A DNA stretch of 42,255 bases from Saprospiraceae bacterium (GTDB lineage Bacteria > Bacteroidota > Bacteroidia > Chitinophagales > Saprospiraceae), in assembly GCA_022841505.1 (NCBI GenBank), contig JALHRK010000014.1, positions 1 through 42,255 on the forward strand, read 5' to 3'. The position numbers were made by a program, and so were the translations under genes. The notes beneath the pieces are model-generated. The model was not told where the DNA came from, did no database searches, and worked only from the letters and a program-made list of their open reading frames with translations. Shown here piece after piece: positions 1 through 8,008 of this stretch (the first letter of the stretch is position 1; every line of letters begins with the position of its first letter).

Positions 1-24
1 TTTGAATGTTTAGCAGTTTGTTTT

Positions 25-57
25 GCCGAATATAATTTTTTTTTGACCGAATCGCAT
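25..57 (+). promoter_or_regulatory. LytTR-like direct repeat, site A
   Basis: Two copies of a CCGAAT core start at 26 and 47, a 21 bp period, separated by a T-rich spacer. The right copy reads ACCGAATCGCAT. The same paired repeat occurs at 3115, 14393 and 38868. Two direct repeats about two helical turns apart is the binding geometry known for LytTR response regulators; assigning this motif to one is inference. No clear TAnnTTTG box is seen at the spacing found at the other sites (only TATACAAA around 86-93). It lies directly upstream of a LytS-type kinase, so autoregulation is plausible. Confidence 0.55.
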
Positions 58-102
58 TTTTTTATCAAATTTAGAGATTCTGTTTTATACAAATTATGCT
101 TC

Positions 103-3087
103 ATGCCCTGGTTTTTCATCAAAACAAGTTTGTTGCTTTTACTGTGGCTTGGACAGGAGGGGGTATCTGCTCAGCACCTTTCCTGGCGTAATTTTACCGC
201 CGATCAGGGTTTGCCAGGCAACATTGTATACGACATGCTGGAGGATCGCCACGGCTATCTGTGGTTTGTCACCGACCAGGGAATTTGCCGCTTCAATGGT
301 TACGAGTTTATCCAACCGGTAGATACCAGCGCCATGCGGGGCAGCGAGGCTTTTGTGCCGGCAGAAGATGCAGCGGGAAAGATCTGGTTTGCCCGTTTGG
401 ACGGGTCGGTTTGGTTTATTGAAACCGACACTGTGCGCGCCTGGAAGTACAATAAAGTGACGGAACCTTACCGGGGAAAATCCAGACAAATACAGCAATT
501 GGGCGTTGGCAAAGATGGTTCGGTATGGTTGGCGCTGGCGGGGTTCGGCTTTCTGGCCGTAAGCAAAGACGGCACTCCGAAAGCCATCAAGGGTTCGCCC
601 AGGGAAGGTTTTATGTTTGCGGAGGTGGGTAAAAAACTGATTTACACCCCATTTGCTACTCCTGAATACCTACGTAAAACCAAGCTTTCTGCAATCAGGC
701 CCTTTGAAATTTGGTATTGGAAAGAGGATAAGGCCATTTGGCAGGGAAAAATCCAGATCAGTCATTTAGAAGTTTCGGCAAAAACCGGCGTCTGGAAATT
801 GCGCAACGGAGATTTTGTTTTCTACTGCCAAAACGCTTTTCATCTCATTCGGAACAACCGGATCGTGTGGCAGGCGCCCGCTAAGCTATTTGCAGAAAAA
901 ATTCTGGAATTGCCGGATGGAGGCATATTAGTCGCATCGCATGCCGGCAATAATGTAGGGCTGTTTCATTTTGCTTCGATCGAGCATTTGCAACGGGGCG
1001 AATCCAGAAACCTGTTACCGGGGCTTTTCGTGACCAATGTCAGCTTCGATCGCGAAGGCGGGTGGTGGGCAACAACGCACCATGCCGGAGTCTATTATTG
1101 CAAAAACCCTGCCCTGGAAATTTTTGATCAGTATAGCGGATTGCCTTCGAGCGATGTTGTGTGCTTAGCTAATGATGGGGAAACGGCTATCTTTGCCGGA
1201 ATGCGCCCTCCTGGAATTGCGGCCATTCACTACAAAGCCGGGAAGCCCCGGATCTTGCCCCATCCCCCCCTAAGTTCAAGGGAAGTGCTGGCGATTTGCT
1301 TTGAGCCTTTCAGCGGGCGACTATGGTGCGGAGACCGGCTTTCTTATTTGGAAAAAAACCAATGGAGATTCGCCATTCGGTTTGATTCTTTTTTCCAAAA
1401 ATCGGAAACTATACCCATTAATACGATTATGCCAGACCCTTCCGGAAAAGCAATTTGGGTCAGTTCGCCCTATGGATTTCATCGAATTGACACCCGAAAT
1501 GGCACAGCGAAATACCTTGGAAAAACGGAAAAAACGGATTTTGTGGCGCGTACTTTTTCGGTTACCCCTGACCGTAAAGGGAATATTTGGGTTACCACAG
1601 CTACGGGCCTGCGACTTTGGCGAAACGGAACCTATGAGCTGCCTCCGTTTGATCATCCGGCATTGCGTTTTCAGCCACGCGGGGTCATCATATTGCCTGA
1701 TGACAGGGTGGCAATCAGCCTGCGCGGCGCCGGGGTTTTAATAAGGGATACGAACAATGTACTCACCCACCTCACCCGACAAGATGGCTTAACTTCAGAT
1801 TTCATCACCAAACTTTACAGCAGCCCGGAAGGGGCTCTTTTTGCCTGCTCCAATGCCGGACTGAACCGGTTGACGCTCCGGACGGATGGCGGCTGGACCA
1901 TCGAAACCATCAGTGATAAAGAGGGCTTGCCCTCCAATCAAATCAACGACGTCACGACCCTTGCCGGGGAAACCTGGGTAGCAACCGCCCAGGGTCTGGC
2001 GCGCTTTCGCGACCTTCCGGCGCCTTTTCCTATGCCTGCACCAGTGCTGGAAAAGCTTCAGATCAATAACCAAAATGCCATTTTTGACCCAGATCTTCGA
2101 TTGGCGCACTTTGAAAACAACCTCTCCATCCGATTTTTTGCTTTGCATTACCGTTCCGGTGGCGACATTCCTTACCGCTACCGGCTGCTGGGCGCAGACA
2201 CGGCTTTTGTCTATTCCACTACCCGGGAGGTCAATTTTGCTAACCTTTCACCGGGCGTCTACACCTTCGAGGTACAGGCCCAAAACGAAGCCCGGCAATG
2301 GAGCGCCCCCACCCGTTGGGATTTTGAGATCCACGCTGCCTGGTGGCAAACCGGGTGGTTTTGGACGTCCATAGCCTTGATTTCTGCTATCGGATTGGGG
2401 CTTTGGTACCGCGATCGCCTGCGCAGAGCAAAGCAGGAAGCCGAAGTACGCAATAAAATCCGCGACCTCGAAGCCGCAGCGCTGCGCGCCCAGATGAACC
2501 CCCACTTTATCTTCAACTGCCTCGGCAGCATTCAGCATTTTATTTCCGAAAACGACGCTCCATCCGCAACGCGGTACCTGTCGCGTTTTGCCCGATTGGT
2601 GCGGTTAGCGCTGCATGGTTCTGTGGATGGCCGGCACAGCCTGCAGGAAGAAGTGGAGATGCTGGAAAACTACTTAGTCCTGGAGCAATTGCGCTTTCGC
2701 GGAAAATTCACTTACAAAATTGAAGTCAGCCCTGAACTTGATCCGGAAGATGTTTTTGTGCCGCCTATGTTGGTGCAGCCTTTTGTAGAAAATGCGCTTT
2801 TGCATGGCATGAAAAACAAACAGGAAGGCGGGCGGATCAGCATTGTATTTTCACAAAAAGAAAACCTGCTTCTGGCAACGGTGAGCGACAACGGCCCGGG
2901 GTTCACTTCAGGCGATAACAACCTTTCCGAAACCGGCCATAAATCGGTCGGCATGACGCTGACACAACGCCGGTTAGACATCTTAGCCGAACAACCGGGG
3001 CAAGAGGCGCTTCATCGTGAAAACATCCTCGCTGCGGATGGAACCATTCAGGGGATGCGCGTCGTACTTCAGGTGCCATTGGGGTAA
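103..3087 (+). CDS. Two-component-regulator-propeller sensor histidine kinase, LytS/YehU family
   Basis: Predicted inner-membrane sensor kinase of 994 residues. After a signal peptide comes a long periplasmic region with Reg_prop-type propeller blades (recurring GLPxxxVxxxxxDxxGxxW patterns), then a Y_Y_Y-like beta domain. One transmembrane segment lies at about residues 752-769. The cytoplasmic part is a His_kinase (PF06580-type) domain with the phospho-acceptor motif MNPHFIFN (His801), an N-box PFVENAL (Asn897) and a G-box DNGPGF (about 929-934). I chose ATG 103 because it begins a good signal peptide; an in-frame TTG at 43 would overlap the upstream repeat site. Such kinases normally pair with LytTR response regulators; none follows it here, so the partner may lie left of the window or elsewhere. 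The ligand is unknown. Confidence 0.9.
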   Translation: MPWFFIKTSLLLLLWLGQEGVSAQHLSWRNFTADQGLPGNIVYDMLEDRHGYLWFVTDQGICRFNGYEFIQPVDTSAMRGSEAFVPAEDAAGKIWFARLDGSVWFIETDTVRAWKYNKVTEPYRGKSRQIQQLGVGKDGSVWLALAGFGFLAVSKDGTPKAIKGSPREGFMFAEVGKKLIYTPFATPEYLRKTKLSAIRPFEIWYWKEDKAIWQGKIQISHLEVSAKTGVWKLRNGDFVFYCQNAFHLIRNNRIVWQAPAKLFAEKILELPDGGILVASHAGNNVGLFHFASIEHLQRGESRNLLPGLFVTNVSFDREGGWWATTHHAGVYYCKNPALEIFDQYSGLPSSDVVCLANDGETAIFAGMRPPGIAAIHYKAGKPRILPHPPLSSREVLAICFEPFSGRLWCGDRLSYLEKNQWRFAIRFDSFFQKSETIPINTIMPDPSGKAIWVSSPYGFHRIDTRNGTAKYLGKTEKTDFVARTFSVTPDRKGNIWVTTATGLRLWRNGTYELPPFDHPALRFQPRGVIILPDDRVAISLRGAGVLIRDTNNVLTHLTRQDGLTSDFITKLYSSPEGALFACSNAGLNRLTLRTDGGWTIETISDKEGLPSNQINDVTTLAGETWVATAQGLARFRDLPAPFPMPAPVLEKLQINNQNAIFDPDLRLAHFENNLSIRFFALHYRSGGDIPYRYRLLGADTAFVYSTTREVNFANLSPGVYTFEVQAQNEARQWSAPTRWDFEIHAAWWQTGWFWTSIALISAIGLGLWYRDRLRRAKQEAEVRNKIRDLEAAALRAQMNPHFIFNCLGSIQHFISENDAPSATRYLSRFARLVRLALHGSVDGRHSLQEEVEMLENYLVLEQLRFRGKFTYKIEVSPELDPEDVFVPPMLVQPFVENALLHGMKNKQEGGRISIVFSQKENLLLATVSDNGPGFTSGDNNLSETGHKSVGMTLTQRRLDILAEQPGQEALHRENILAADGTIQGMRVVLQVPLG

Positions 3088-3114
3088 GAGAAGGTAAAAA
3101 AAAATTCCTCTTTT

Positions 3115-3184
3115 ACCGAATAACATGCTTTTTCAACCGAATCACATAATTCCAGGTCTGGTGTTTCAGTAAAATGCATCTTTG
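3115..3184 (+). promoter_or_regulatory. LytTR-like direct repeat with -7 element, site B
   Basis: CCGAAT cores start at 3116 and 3137 (21 bp period). A CATCTTTG box at 3177-3184, close to the Bacteroidota -7 consensus TAnnTTTG, begins exactly 40 bp after the second core. The same 40 bp spacing occurs at sites C and D. Transcription would start near 3191, which rules out the in-frame TTG at 3182 as start of the next gene and supports ATG 3221. Binding by a LytTR regulator is inferred from geometry only. Confidence 0.55.
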
Positions 3185-3220
3185 TATGATTCAGGGCTTT
3201 ATGAAGACACACAACTTGCC

Positions 3221-3766
3221 ATGGCAAACGAAGCTGGCTCAGTGGACAGGATCAAATCAGAAATCCGACAGCAAATGCGGTTCGGCAATACGGATATGGT
3301 GGTTCAACTGCTCCGCGAGTCCGGGATTCCGGAAGCCGACCTATTTTCAGACCGGATCAATGATTTCCATCAACAATATGAATCGGGCGAGATAGAGGCA
3401 GAAGCCTGGAGTCAGGCCCAATTACAGTTTTATCAATCCGTGCTGGATTTAGCATCCATGCAGGATACCTACAAACCATCTATACCTTACGATTTCAATA
3501 AATTACAGCTCCAGCTTTTAGTGGATAGCCATGAAATCAGTAAAGCGCTTGCCAGGTGTGAAGCTTTCGGGGATAGCTCTATCCTTATGCAGGCCAAATA
3601 TGAGATCGGCAGGCAACAATACGAAAAAGAGGCCATCGAACTGGCAAGCTGGGAACTCATCCAGCACGAAACGAAATACCTGCTCTGGGAACTGGCGGAA
3701 CAAATGCCGGGAGGGAAAGCGCCCGGGAAAAGCACCTGGAAAAGGATTTTGAAATGGTTGAGATGA
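3221..3766 (+). CDS. Small helical protein with a possible effector-associated domain (EAD11-like)
   Basis: Protein of 181 residues, predicted largely alpha-helical and cytosolic, with no signal peptide. Residues about 7-80 have the pattern of a basic first helix, a VVQLLRESG segment, DRINDFHQQYESGEI, then a helix ending near LDLAS. This resembles the EAD11 adaptor domain that precedes effector domains in Bacteroidota conflict-system proteins; the match is by eye and uncertain. The C-terminal half (about 95-175) is helical, charged and unassigned. The predicted promoter at 3177-3184 excludes the upstream TTG and leaves ATG 3221 as the start. It stands alone between the kinase and the SGNH-type gene; the CHAT operon 4 kb downstream makes a conflict-system role conceivable. 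It may instead be a lineage-specific protein of unknown role. Confidence 0.55.
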   Translation: MANEAGSVDRIKSEIRQQMRFGNTDMVVQLLRESGIPEADLFSDRINDFHQQYESGEIEAEAWSQAQLQFYQSVLDLASMQDTYKPSIPYDFNKLQLQLLVDSHEISKALARCEAFGDSSILMQAKYEIGRQQYEKEAIELASWELIQHETKYLLWELAEQMPGGKAPGKSTWKRILKWLR

Positions 3767-3834
3767 GGCAGATCTGCGCTTTGGTTTCCGTATTTTCCGA
3801 AAGATTACCTATTCCTGCATTTTTTTTTCTTGCT

Positions 3835-3863
3835 TGTCACAAACCCTACCCTGTGTGACTTAT
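3835..3863 (+). promoter_or_regulatory. TGTCACAA/GACTTAT bipartite motif, site 1
   Basis: TGTCACAA at 3835-3842 is followed by GACTTAT at 3857-3863, a 22 bp start-to-start distance. Related pairs occur at 14601, 24636 and 38800, each upstream of a gene for a large or exported protein. The layout resembles a -35/-10 pair for an alternative (ECF) sigma factor. Here it would give a leader of roughly 110 nt before ATG 3983. The function is inferred; only the recurrence is seen. Confidence 0.5.
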
Positions 3864-3982
3864 GGTATTAGGGTACCGCCTGTAACTTCATACAATTCGG
3901 TTAGCTGAGCCTGTATCCTAATCAGTAGGATTTACACAATTATTTGGGTATCCATTCCCTATAACTCTAACTAACAATCATC

Positions 3983-6900
3983 ATGGCAAAAGCAAATGTA
4001 AGCGCAATCCAAAGCCAAAAAATTGACGCTTCTCCAATTGGCATTTCTGAGGCTCGTTCCCGTTTAGCCCAACACATGGCTATTTTACAGGGATTTGGAT
4101 ACTCTGATATTGCTACATTAGGTAAACTCTCGGTCGGATCCCAGCAAGGGGTCAGTACGACAATACTGCAAAAAAGCGGCGTTCTTTTTCCAACAGAAAC
4201 CGGATCAATAGGAGATAAACTTGAAATGTTGTCCGGAGTCGCCCGAAGGAGTACAAAAAACGGCGCTTTTGAAAATATCACAGGAGCGGTACATGTAATC
4301 GCTTCGAGGAACATGCCCGTACTCCAGGAAGGTAGCAGGGGAGCTACTCAGAATTTGATCCCTATAAATACGGCTTACTGGTTTGCAACGCAGATTATCA
4401 TTCAAGATGATACTACGCTTATATTGGATTCCAGCCTAAAATCATTAGTCATCATTGCCGAAAGTTTGACCATCGGAAAACGCGTAACGATCAGTTGGGA
4501 TCGGCCAAAAGAAACATCGTCGCCTTCTGTCCCCTTAAAGCCTGCAACCCCGCCCGATTGGCCCCAAGCGACCTCCGTAGCAAGTTTAAGGGGGCGCGAC
4601 GGAAGTTCAGGTATGACGGGGGGACAGGGTACTCATGGCCAGATCGCACCGGAATTGGAGCTTTGGTTTTTGCAATCAACAGGTTTTCCCGCAATTGACT
4701 TGCGCGGGCAGGATGGTTTTTTGGGCGGCCGTGGCGGCGACGGCGGCGACGGCGGTCGCGGACAAAAAGGGTGTAATACAGCGAAGAAAAATCTTTTTTG
4801 TTCGCAGGAACAAGGCGGCGGTGGTGATGGCGGCAATGGTGGCCGGGCCGGCGATGGCGGTCGTGGCGGCGATGGCGGTGTTGGCGGAAAATTTTCCGTA
4901 TTCACGATTCAATCGGTAATCAACAACTGGTTGCAGAGTGGTCTTACCATTAGTGTAGATGGAGGCAGTGCGGGCTCAGGAGGGGATTCCGGACGTCCAG
5001 GCGAAGGCGGTCCGGGCGGTGCAAAAGGGGATAAAGTACATTCAGTTTGTCCGAATAATAACCGTACCCCGGGTGTGAAGGGTAATTCCGGCGCATCAGG
5101 GTCAAGGGGAGCAAACGGGAATAAAGGCATCTTGCTCACCAACTCAATTCAGTATTCAGCAATTACGCCAAGCGAATTTTATATTGAACTGACCAAACCT
5201 GCCATTACTTCGGTTTCGACGCAAAATGCGTATGTCGGCGATACCGTTTCTGTAAACGGACTTAGATTCGCTGCTGGCGATCAGATATTTATAGAAGGAT
5301 ATGATGGCCAGATCACCGTTGCATGCCCAACTACGTTTGTAGCCTCATCGTTGCTGACATTCATTGTGCCTGATATCCCCGGAGGTTATGCCTTGCTTGA
5401 AGTCGTTCAATCTGATGGTACCCGCAGTACCAGTAAAGGCACCATCATGGTTCGCCCGCGTATTGATGCGGTCGTTCCGGCGGGGAGAATAAGGCCGGGA
5501 GAATACTACTTTCTGCGGGGTACCGGGCTTGGAAGAAGTGGCAATATTTGGATTAACGGTGAGGATATTGGACCTTTTTTATCGGTGAACAACAATACGA
5601 TTAAATTCAAAGCGCGCCGGCCCTCAAATGCTGAAAACAACCCCGCAGGTGAACGCGCCAAACTCAAAGTGGTGAACACCGAAGGAATAGGGCAGGGAAA
5701 CCCTAATCATTCTGCAGAAATAGATATTGTATTGGACACCTTCCGCATGCTGGTTTTTGGCGATTCGGTGATGTGGGGAGGAGGATTGTGGGAACATGAG
5801 AAATACTATTCCCTCGCAGCCGAGTTTGTAACTTCCAGGATGGAAAATGTCCGCGTATATCGAACCGTCAAAGCACACCACGGGGCTAAAATCGGACGCG
5901 GTGATAATACGACTAAGGGAGAAATGAATGGGGAAATATCTTCCCGATGGCCCACAATTCTTCAGCAGGTAGACGCACTCAGTTCAATACCGGATGCCGC
6001 TGAGGTTGATCTAATCCTGATAGACGGGGGCGCCAACGATTTGCCTATTACAGGAGTCATGCTGGAAAGCGACTCCACTAAGTTGGCAGCGGTGAAACAG
6101 CAACTGATTGCCGATACGCGCAGGTATTGCTTCGACGACATGATTTTTATGTTGCAGAAGGTCATTAGCCAGTTTCCAAAAGCAAAAGTGATCGTAACCG
6201 GATATTATCATATCGTCAGTGAGCAGAGTAGTTTAGATTTTTTGCAAAAAATGGTGCTGACCATTTGGGAAGATGTGTCCGATTTTCCGCTTTGGGGGAA
6301 TACCTGGGAAACCACCCGTCAAAAAGTCGTAACCTTATCGAATACCTGGGTAGTTGAATCCAATAAGAACCTTTCCCAGGCCGTAAAGTCTGTTAATGAT
6401 GGTATTGTCGGCGACCCCCGCGTCTTTTTTGTAAACCCTGAAACTACGCCAGATCAGGCGGCTCACGCCCCCAATTCTTTGCTTTGGGAACCGGATTCCC
6501 TGGGAGGGCCATCAGACCCCATGTGGAAAGGAGGCAGGCAACAGGAAAGAGATGCCAATGAAGCCCGAATCAAAAACGAGGGTAATTATTTTATGGTAAA
6601 GGCAAATTCCTCTTACCATCCAAATCCTGCAGGCGCCCAGCGCTATTTTGAAAAAATGAAACCCATTCTTGAATCAGCAGCAAAAAGCAAAAGGGTTGCT
6701 ATTCAGGCCGGCAACGGCCGGTTTCTTTGCGCAGAGGGCGGCGGCAACAGTACCCTCGTCGCTGACAGGTTAGCCTTAGGTCCCTGGGAGACATTCGACA
6801 TGATTGAATTGGGCAACAATCAGGTTGCATTGAAGTCGGTCAATGGCCTTTATGTTTGTGCTGAAAATGGAGGCGGATCGGTTGTTTCTGTCAACAGACC

Positions 6901-7066
6901 TCGCCGTGGAGCATGGGAGACCTTCACATTGGTTGCTCAGCAATCTGGTTTTGCTTTTAAAACATCTGCCGGTAACTATCTTACCGTCCCGGGTGGAACA
7001 GGTGGCAGTCAGGTTTCAGCAACTGCTACTCAGGTATCAGGCGGAGAAATATTTCAGGTCTTGTAA
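3983..7066 (+). CDS. Glycine-rich, IPT/TIG, SGNH-hydrolase-like and fascin-like beta-trefoil protein
   Basis: Multi-domain protein of 1027 residues. Order: a unique N-terminal region (1-180) without a recognisable signal peptide; collagen-like or PE-PGRS-like Gly-rich tracts (about 245-310 and 330-385); two IPT/TIG-like beta domains (about 405-490 and 490-580); an SGNH/GDSL-type domain (about 585-895) with block I GDS (Ser595), a GGAND segment (681-686) and a terminal YHPNPAG segment (His879); and a fascin-like beta-trefoil (about 900-1027) with repeated NGxYxCAEnGGG and WETF motifs. The Asp usual three residues before the catalytic His is a Ser here, so activity is uncertain. There is no T9SS sorting domain either, so the export route is unclear. 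Likely substrate: an ester on a carbohydrate or lipid, by family. A TGTCACAA motif lies upstream and a hairpin follows the stop by about 40 nt. Confidence 0.75.
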   Translation: MAKANVSAIQSQKIDASPIGISEARSRLAQHMAILQGFGYSDIATLGKLSVGSQQGVSTTILQKSGVLFPTETGSIGDKLEMLSGVARRSTKNGAFENITGAVHVIASRNMPVLQEGSRGATQNLIPINTAYWFATQIIIQDDTTLILDSSLKSLVIIAESLTIGKRVTISWDRPKETSSPSVPLKPATPPDWPQATSVASLRGRDGSSGMTGGQGTHGQIAPELELWFLQSTGFPAIDLRGQDGFLGGRGGDGGDGGRGQKGCNTAKKNLFCSQEQGGGGDGGNGGRAGDGGRGGDGGVGGKFSVFTIQSVINNWLQSGLTISVDGGSAGSGGDSGRPGEGGPGGAKGDKVHSVCPNNNRTPGVKGNSGASGSRGANGNKGILLTNSIQYSAITPSEFYIELTKPAITSVSTQNAYVGDTVSVNGLRFAAGDQIFIEGYDGQITVACPTTFVASSLLTFIVPDIPGGYALLEVVQSDGTRSTSKGTIMVRPRIDAVVPAGRIRPGEYYFLRGTGLGRSGNIWINGEDIGPFLSVNNNTIKFKARRPSNAENNPAGERAKLKVVNTEGIGQGNPNHSAEIDIVLDTFRMLVFGDSVMWGGGLWEHEKYYSLAAEFVTSRMENVRVYRTVKAHHGAKIGRGDNTTKGEMNGEISSRWPTILQQVDALSSIPDAAEVDLILIDGGANDLPITGVMLESDSTKLAAVKQQLIADTRRYCFDDMIFMLQKVISQFPKAKVIVTGYYHIVSEQSSLDFLQKMVLTIWEDVSDFPLWGNTWETTRQKVVTLSNTWVVESNKNLSQAVKSVNDGIVGDPRVFFVNPETTPDQAAHAPNSLLWEPDSLGGPSDPMWKGGRQQERDANEARIKNEGNYFMVKANSSYHPNPAGAQRYFEKMKPILESAAKSKRVAIQAGNGRFLCAEGGGNSTLVADRLALGPWETFDMIELGNNQVALKSVNGLYVCAENGGGSVVSVNRPRRGAWETFTLVAQQSGFAFKTSAGNYLTVPGGTGGSQVSATATQVSGGEIFQVL
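4720..4893 (+). repeat. GC-rich low-complexity Gly-coding tract
   Basis: Tandem GGC GGC GAC/GAT triplet-like repeats, interrupted at about 4765-4810, encode GGDGG-type runs within the SGNH-type protein. The base composition is much more GC-rich than its surroundings. All six frames stay open here, so opposite-strand reading frames across it are artefacts. The tract is prone to slippage and copy-number change. Confidence 0.75.
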
Positions 7067-7106
7067 CTTTATTGCGCCACTCCGGAGCATAAAAACGTAG
7101 CAAAAG

Positions 7107-7154
7107 AAGCCGTATGGGCAACCCTTTATCGGGTGTAGCTTGTACGGCTTTTTT
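7107..7154 (+). terminator. Conserved hairpin element 1 (terminator-like structured RNA)
   Basis: Outer stem AGCCGTA (7108-7114) pairs with TACGGCT (7143-7149) and is followed by a T-tract to 7154. An inner stem ACCC/GGGT (7121-7124/7131-7134) closes a six-base loop. Internal sides TGGGCA and GTAGCT are shared with elements at 14517 and 24550. It lies about 40 nt after the stop of the SGNH-type gene, so it probably terminates that transcript; a GCCACTCC box at 7076 shared with element 2 suggests the conserved unit is larger than a simple terminator. Confidence 0.7.
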
Positions 7155-7399
7155 CGTTGAAGCGTCCTGACTTACAAATGAACCGTTATTTTGCAATCGG
7201 TTCATTGCGTGTGTACGCAACCTGATGCTGTTGTTATTCCCCATTGAGATGTTTTCCCCTTTTACCTTCTTGTGCCGGAGTACCCTGACCACTGCTTCCT
7301 TCCCGGAGTTCCAACGCTCACCGGATGTTTTTCCAAAAAACTTTCCTCTAACACTTACATTTGTCAATTCACCAGCAATCAACAAACGTCAATAAGCCC
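7155..7399. other. Intergenic region upstream of the sigma factor operon, with two inverted repeats
   Basis: No gene is supported here. TGAACCG (7179-7185) and CGGTTCA (7198-7204) form a 7 bp inverted repeat around 12 bp, followed immediately by TTGCGT/ACGCAA (7205-7210/7215-7220), a 6 bp inverted repeat with a 4 bp loop. They could be operator half-sites or small RNA hairpins. No TGTCACAA or ACCGAAT pair is present, so I cannot point to a promoter for the downstream operon. Confidence 0.35.
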
Positions 7400-8008
7400 A
7401 TGCGTGGGAGCGAATGGTTTACATCTGGCAGCCCCTGCAAGCGGTTCGAGACACATGAGCTGCTTTTTGAGGGCTTGCGCAAATTAGATAATGCAGCCAT
7501 ACTGTGCCTGCAGGTCAGGGCCATGCCATTGGTAAAAAAAACCGTGGCAGGATACGGGTTGCCAGCCGAAAAAGCAGACGAAATCGTCAACTCGGCGACG
7601 TTGGTTTTTTTGCAAAAAATCGAAAGTGGGGCGTACCAATTTCAGGGCCATGCCCCGATGACCTATTTCATTGAAATCGCCAGGCGCCAGGCGTTGATGG
7701 CGACCCGTTCTTTGAAAAAAACGGCCCAGTCCCTCGACGACCTTCTTGAAACCGCCGACCCTGACTACGCCGATTTGCTTCTCCGTCAGGATGCTGCCGA
7801 AGCTGTCCGCATCCTGCTTGAAAAGCTTGGGCAGCCCTGCGCAGACGTCATCCGGCTGCACCATATTGATGGATATAGCGATGAAGAAGTTGTAAGTCAG
7901 GGGTATGTGAAATATTCAACCCCTGATAGCCTTAAAATGAAACGCAGTGACTGCATGAAAAAACTTGTACAATTAGCTAAAGAATGGAAGACTTCGATAA
8001 ATACCTGA
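7400..8008 (+). CDS. ECF-like RNA polymerase sigma factor
   Basis: Sigma-70 family protein of 202 residues with ECF layout. A region-2-like part (about 45-105) contains EKADEIVNSATLVFLQ and MTYFIEIARRQALM, where the helix binding -10 DNA would lie. A region-4-like helix-turn-helix follows (about 140-195; VIRLHHIDGYSDEEV then a serine/lysine-rich recognition helix). ATG 7400 is preferred to an in-frame TTG at 7361 because it gives normal family length. It overlaps the next gene by 25 bp, indicating translational coupling with a membrane TPR protein that is probably its anti-sigma partner. In Bacteroidota such sigma genes often head operons for CHAT or TPR proteins. Its promoter specificity is unknown; the TGTCACAA/GACTTRT motif is a candidate. 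Confidence 0.85.
   Translation: MRGSEWFTSGSPCKRFETHELLFEGLRKLDNAAILCLQVRAMPLVKKTVAGYGLPAEKADEIVNSATLVFLQKIESGAYQFQGHAPMTYFIEIARRQALMATRSLKKTAQSLDDLLETADPDYADLLLRQDAAEAVRILLEKLGQPCADVIRLHHIDGYSDEEVVSQGYVKYSTPDSLKMKRSDCMKKLVQLAKEWKTSINT

Noticed and set aside
4633-5142. Minus-strand Pro-rich frames opposite the Gly-rich tract
   Set aside because: Low-complexity GGN codons leave every frame open; the Pro runs are only the complement of the Gly runs.
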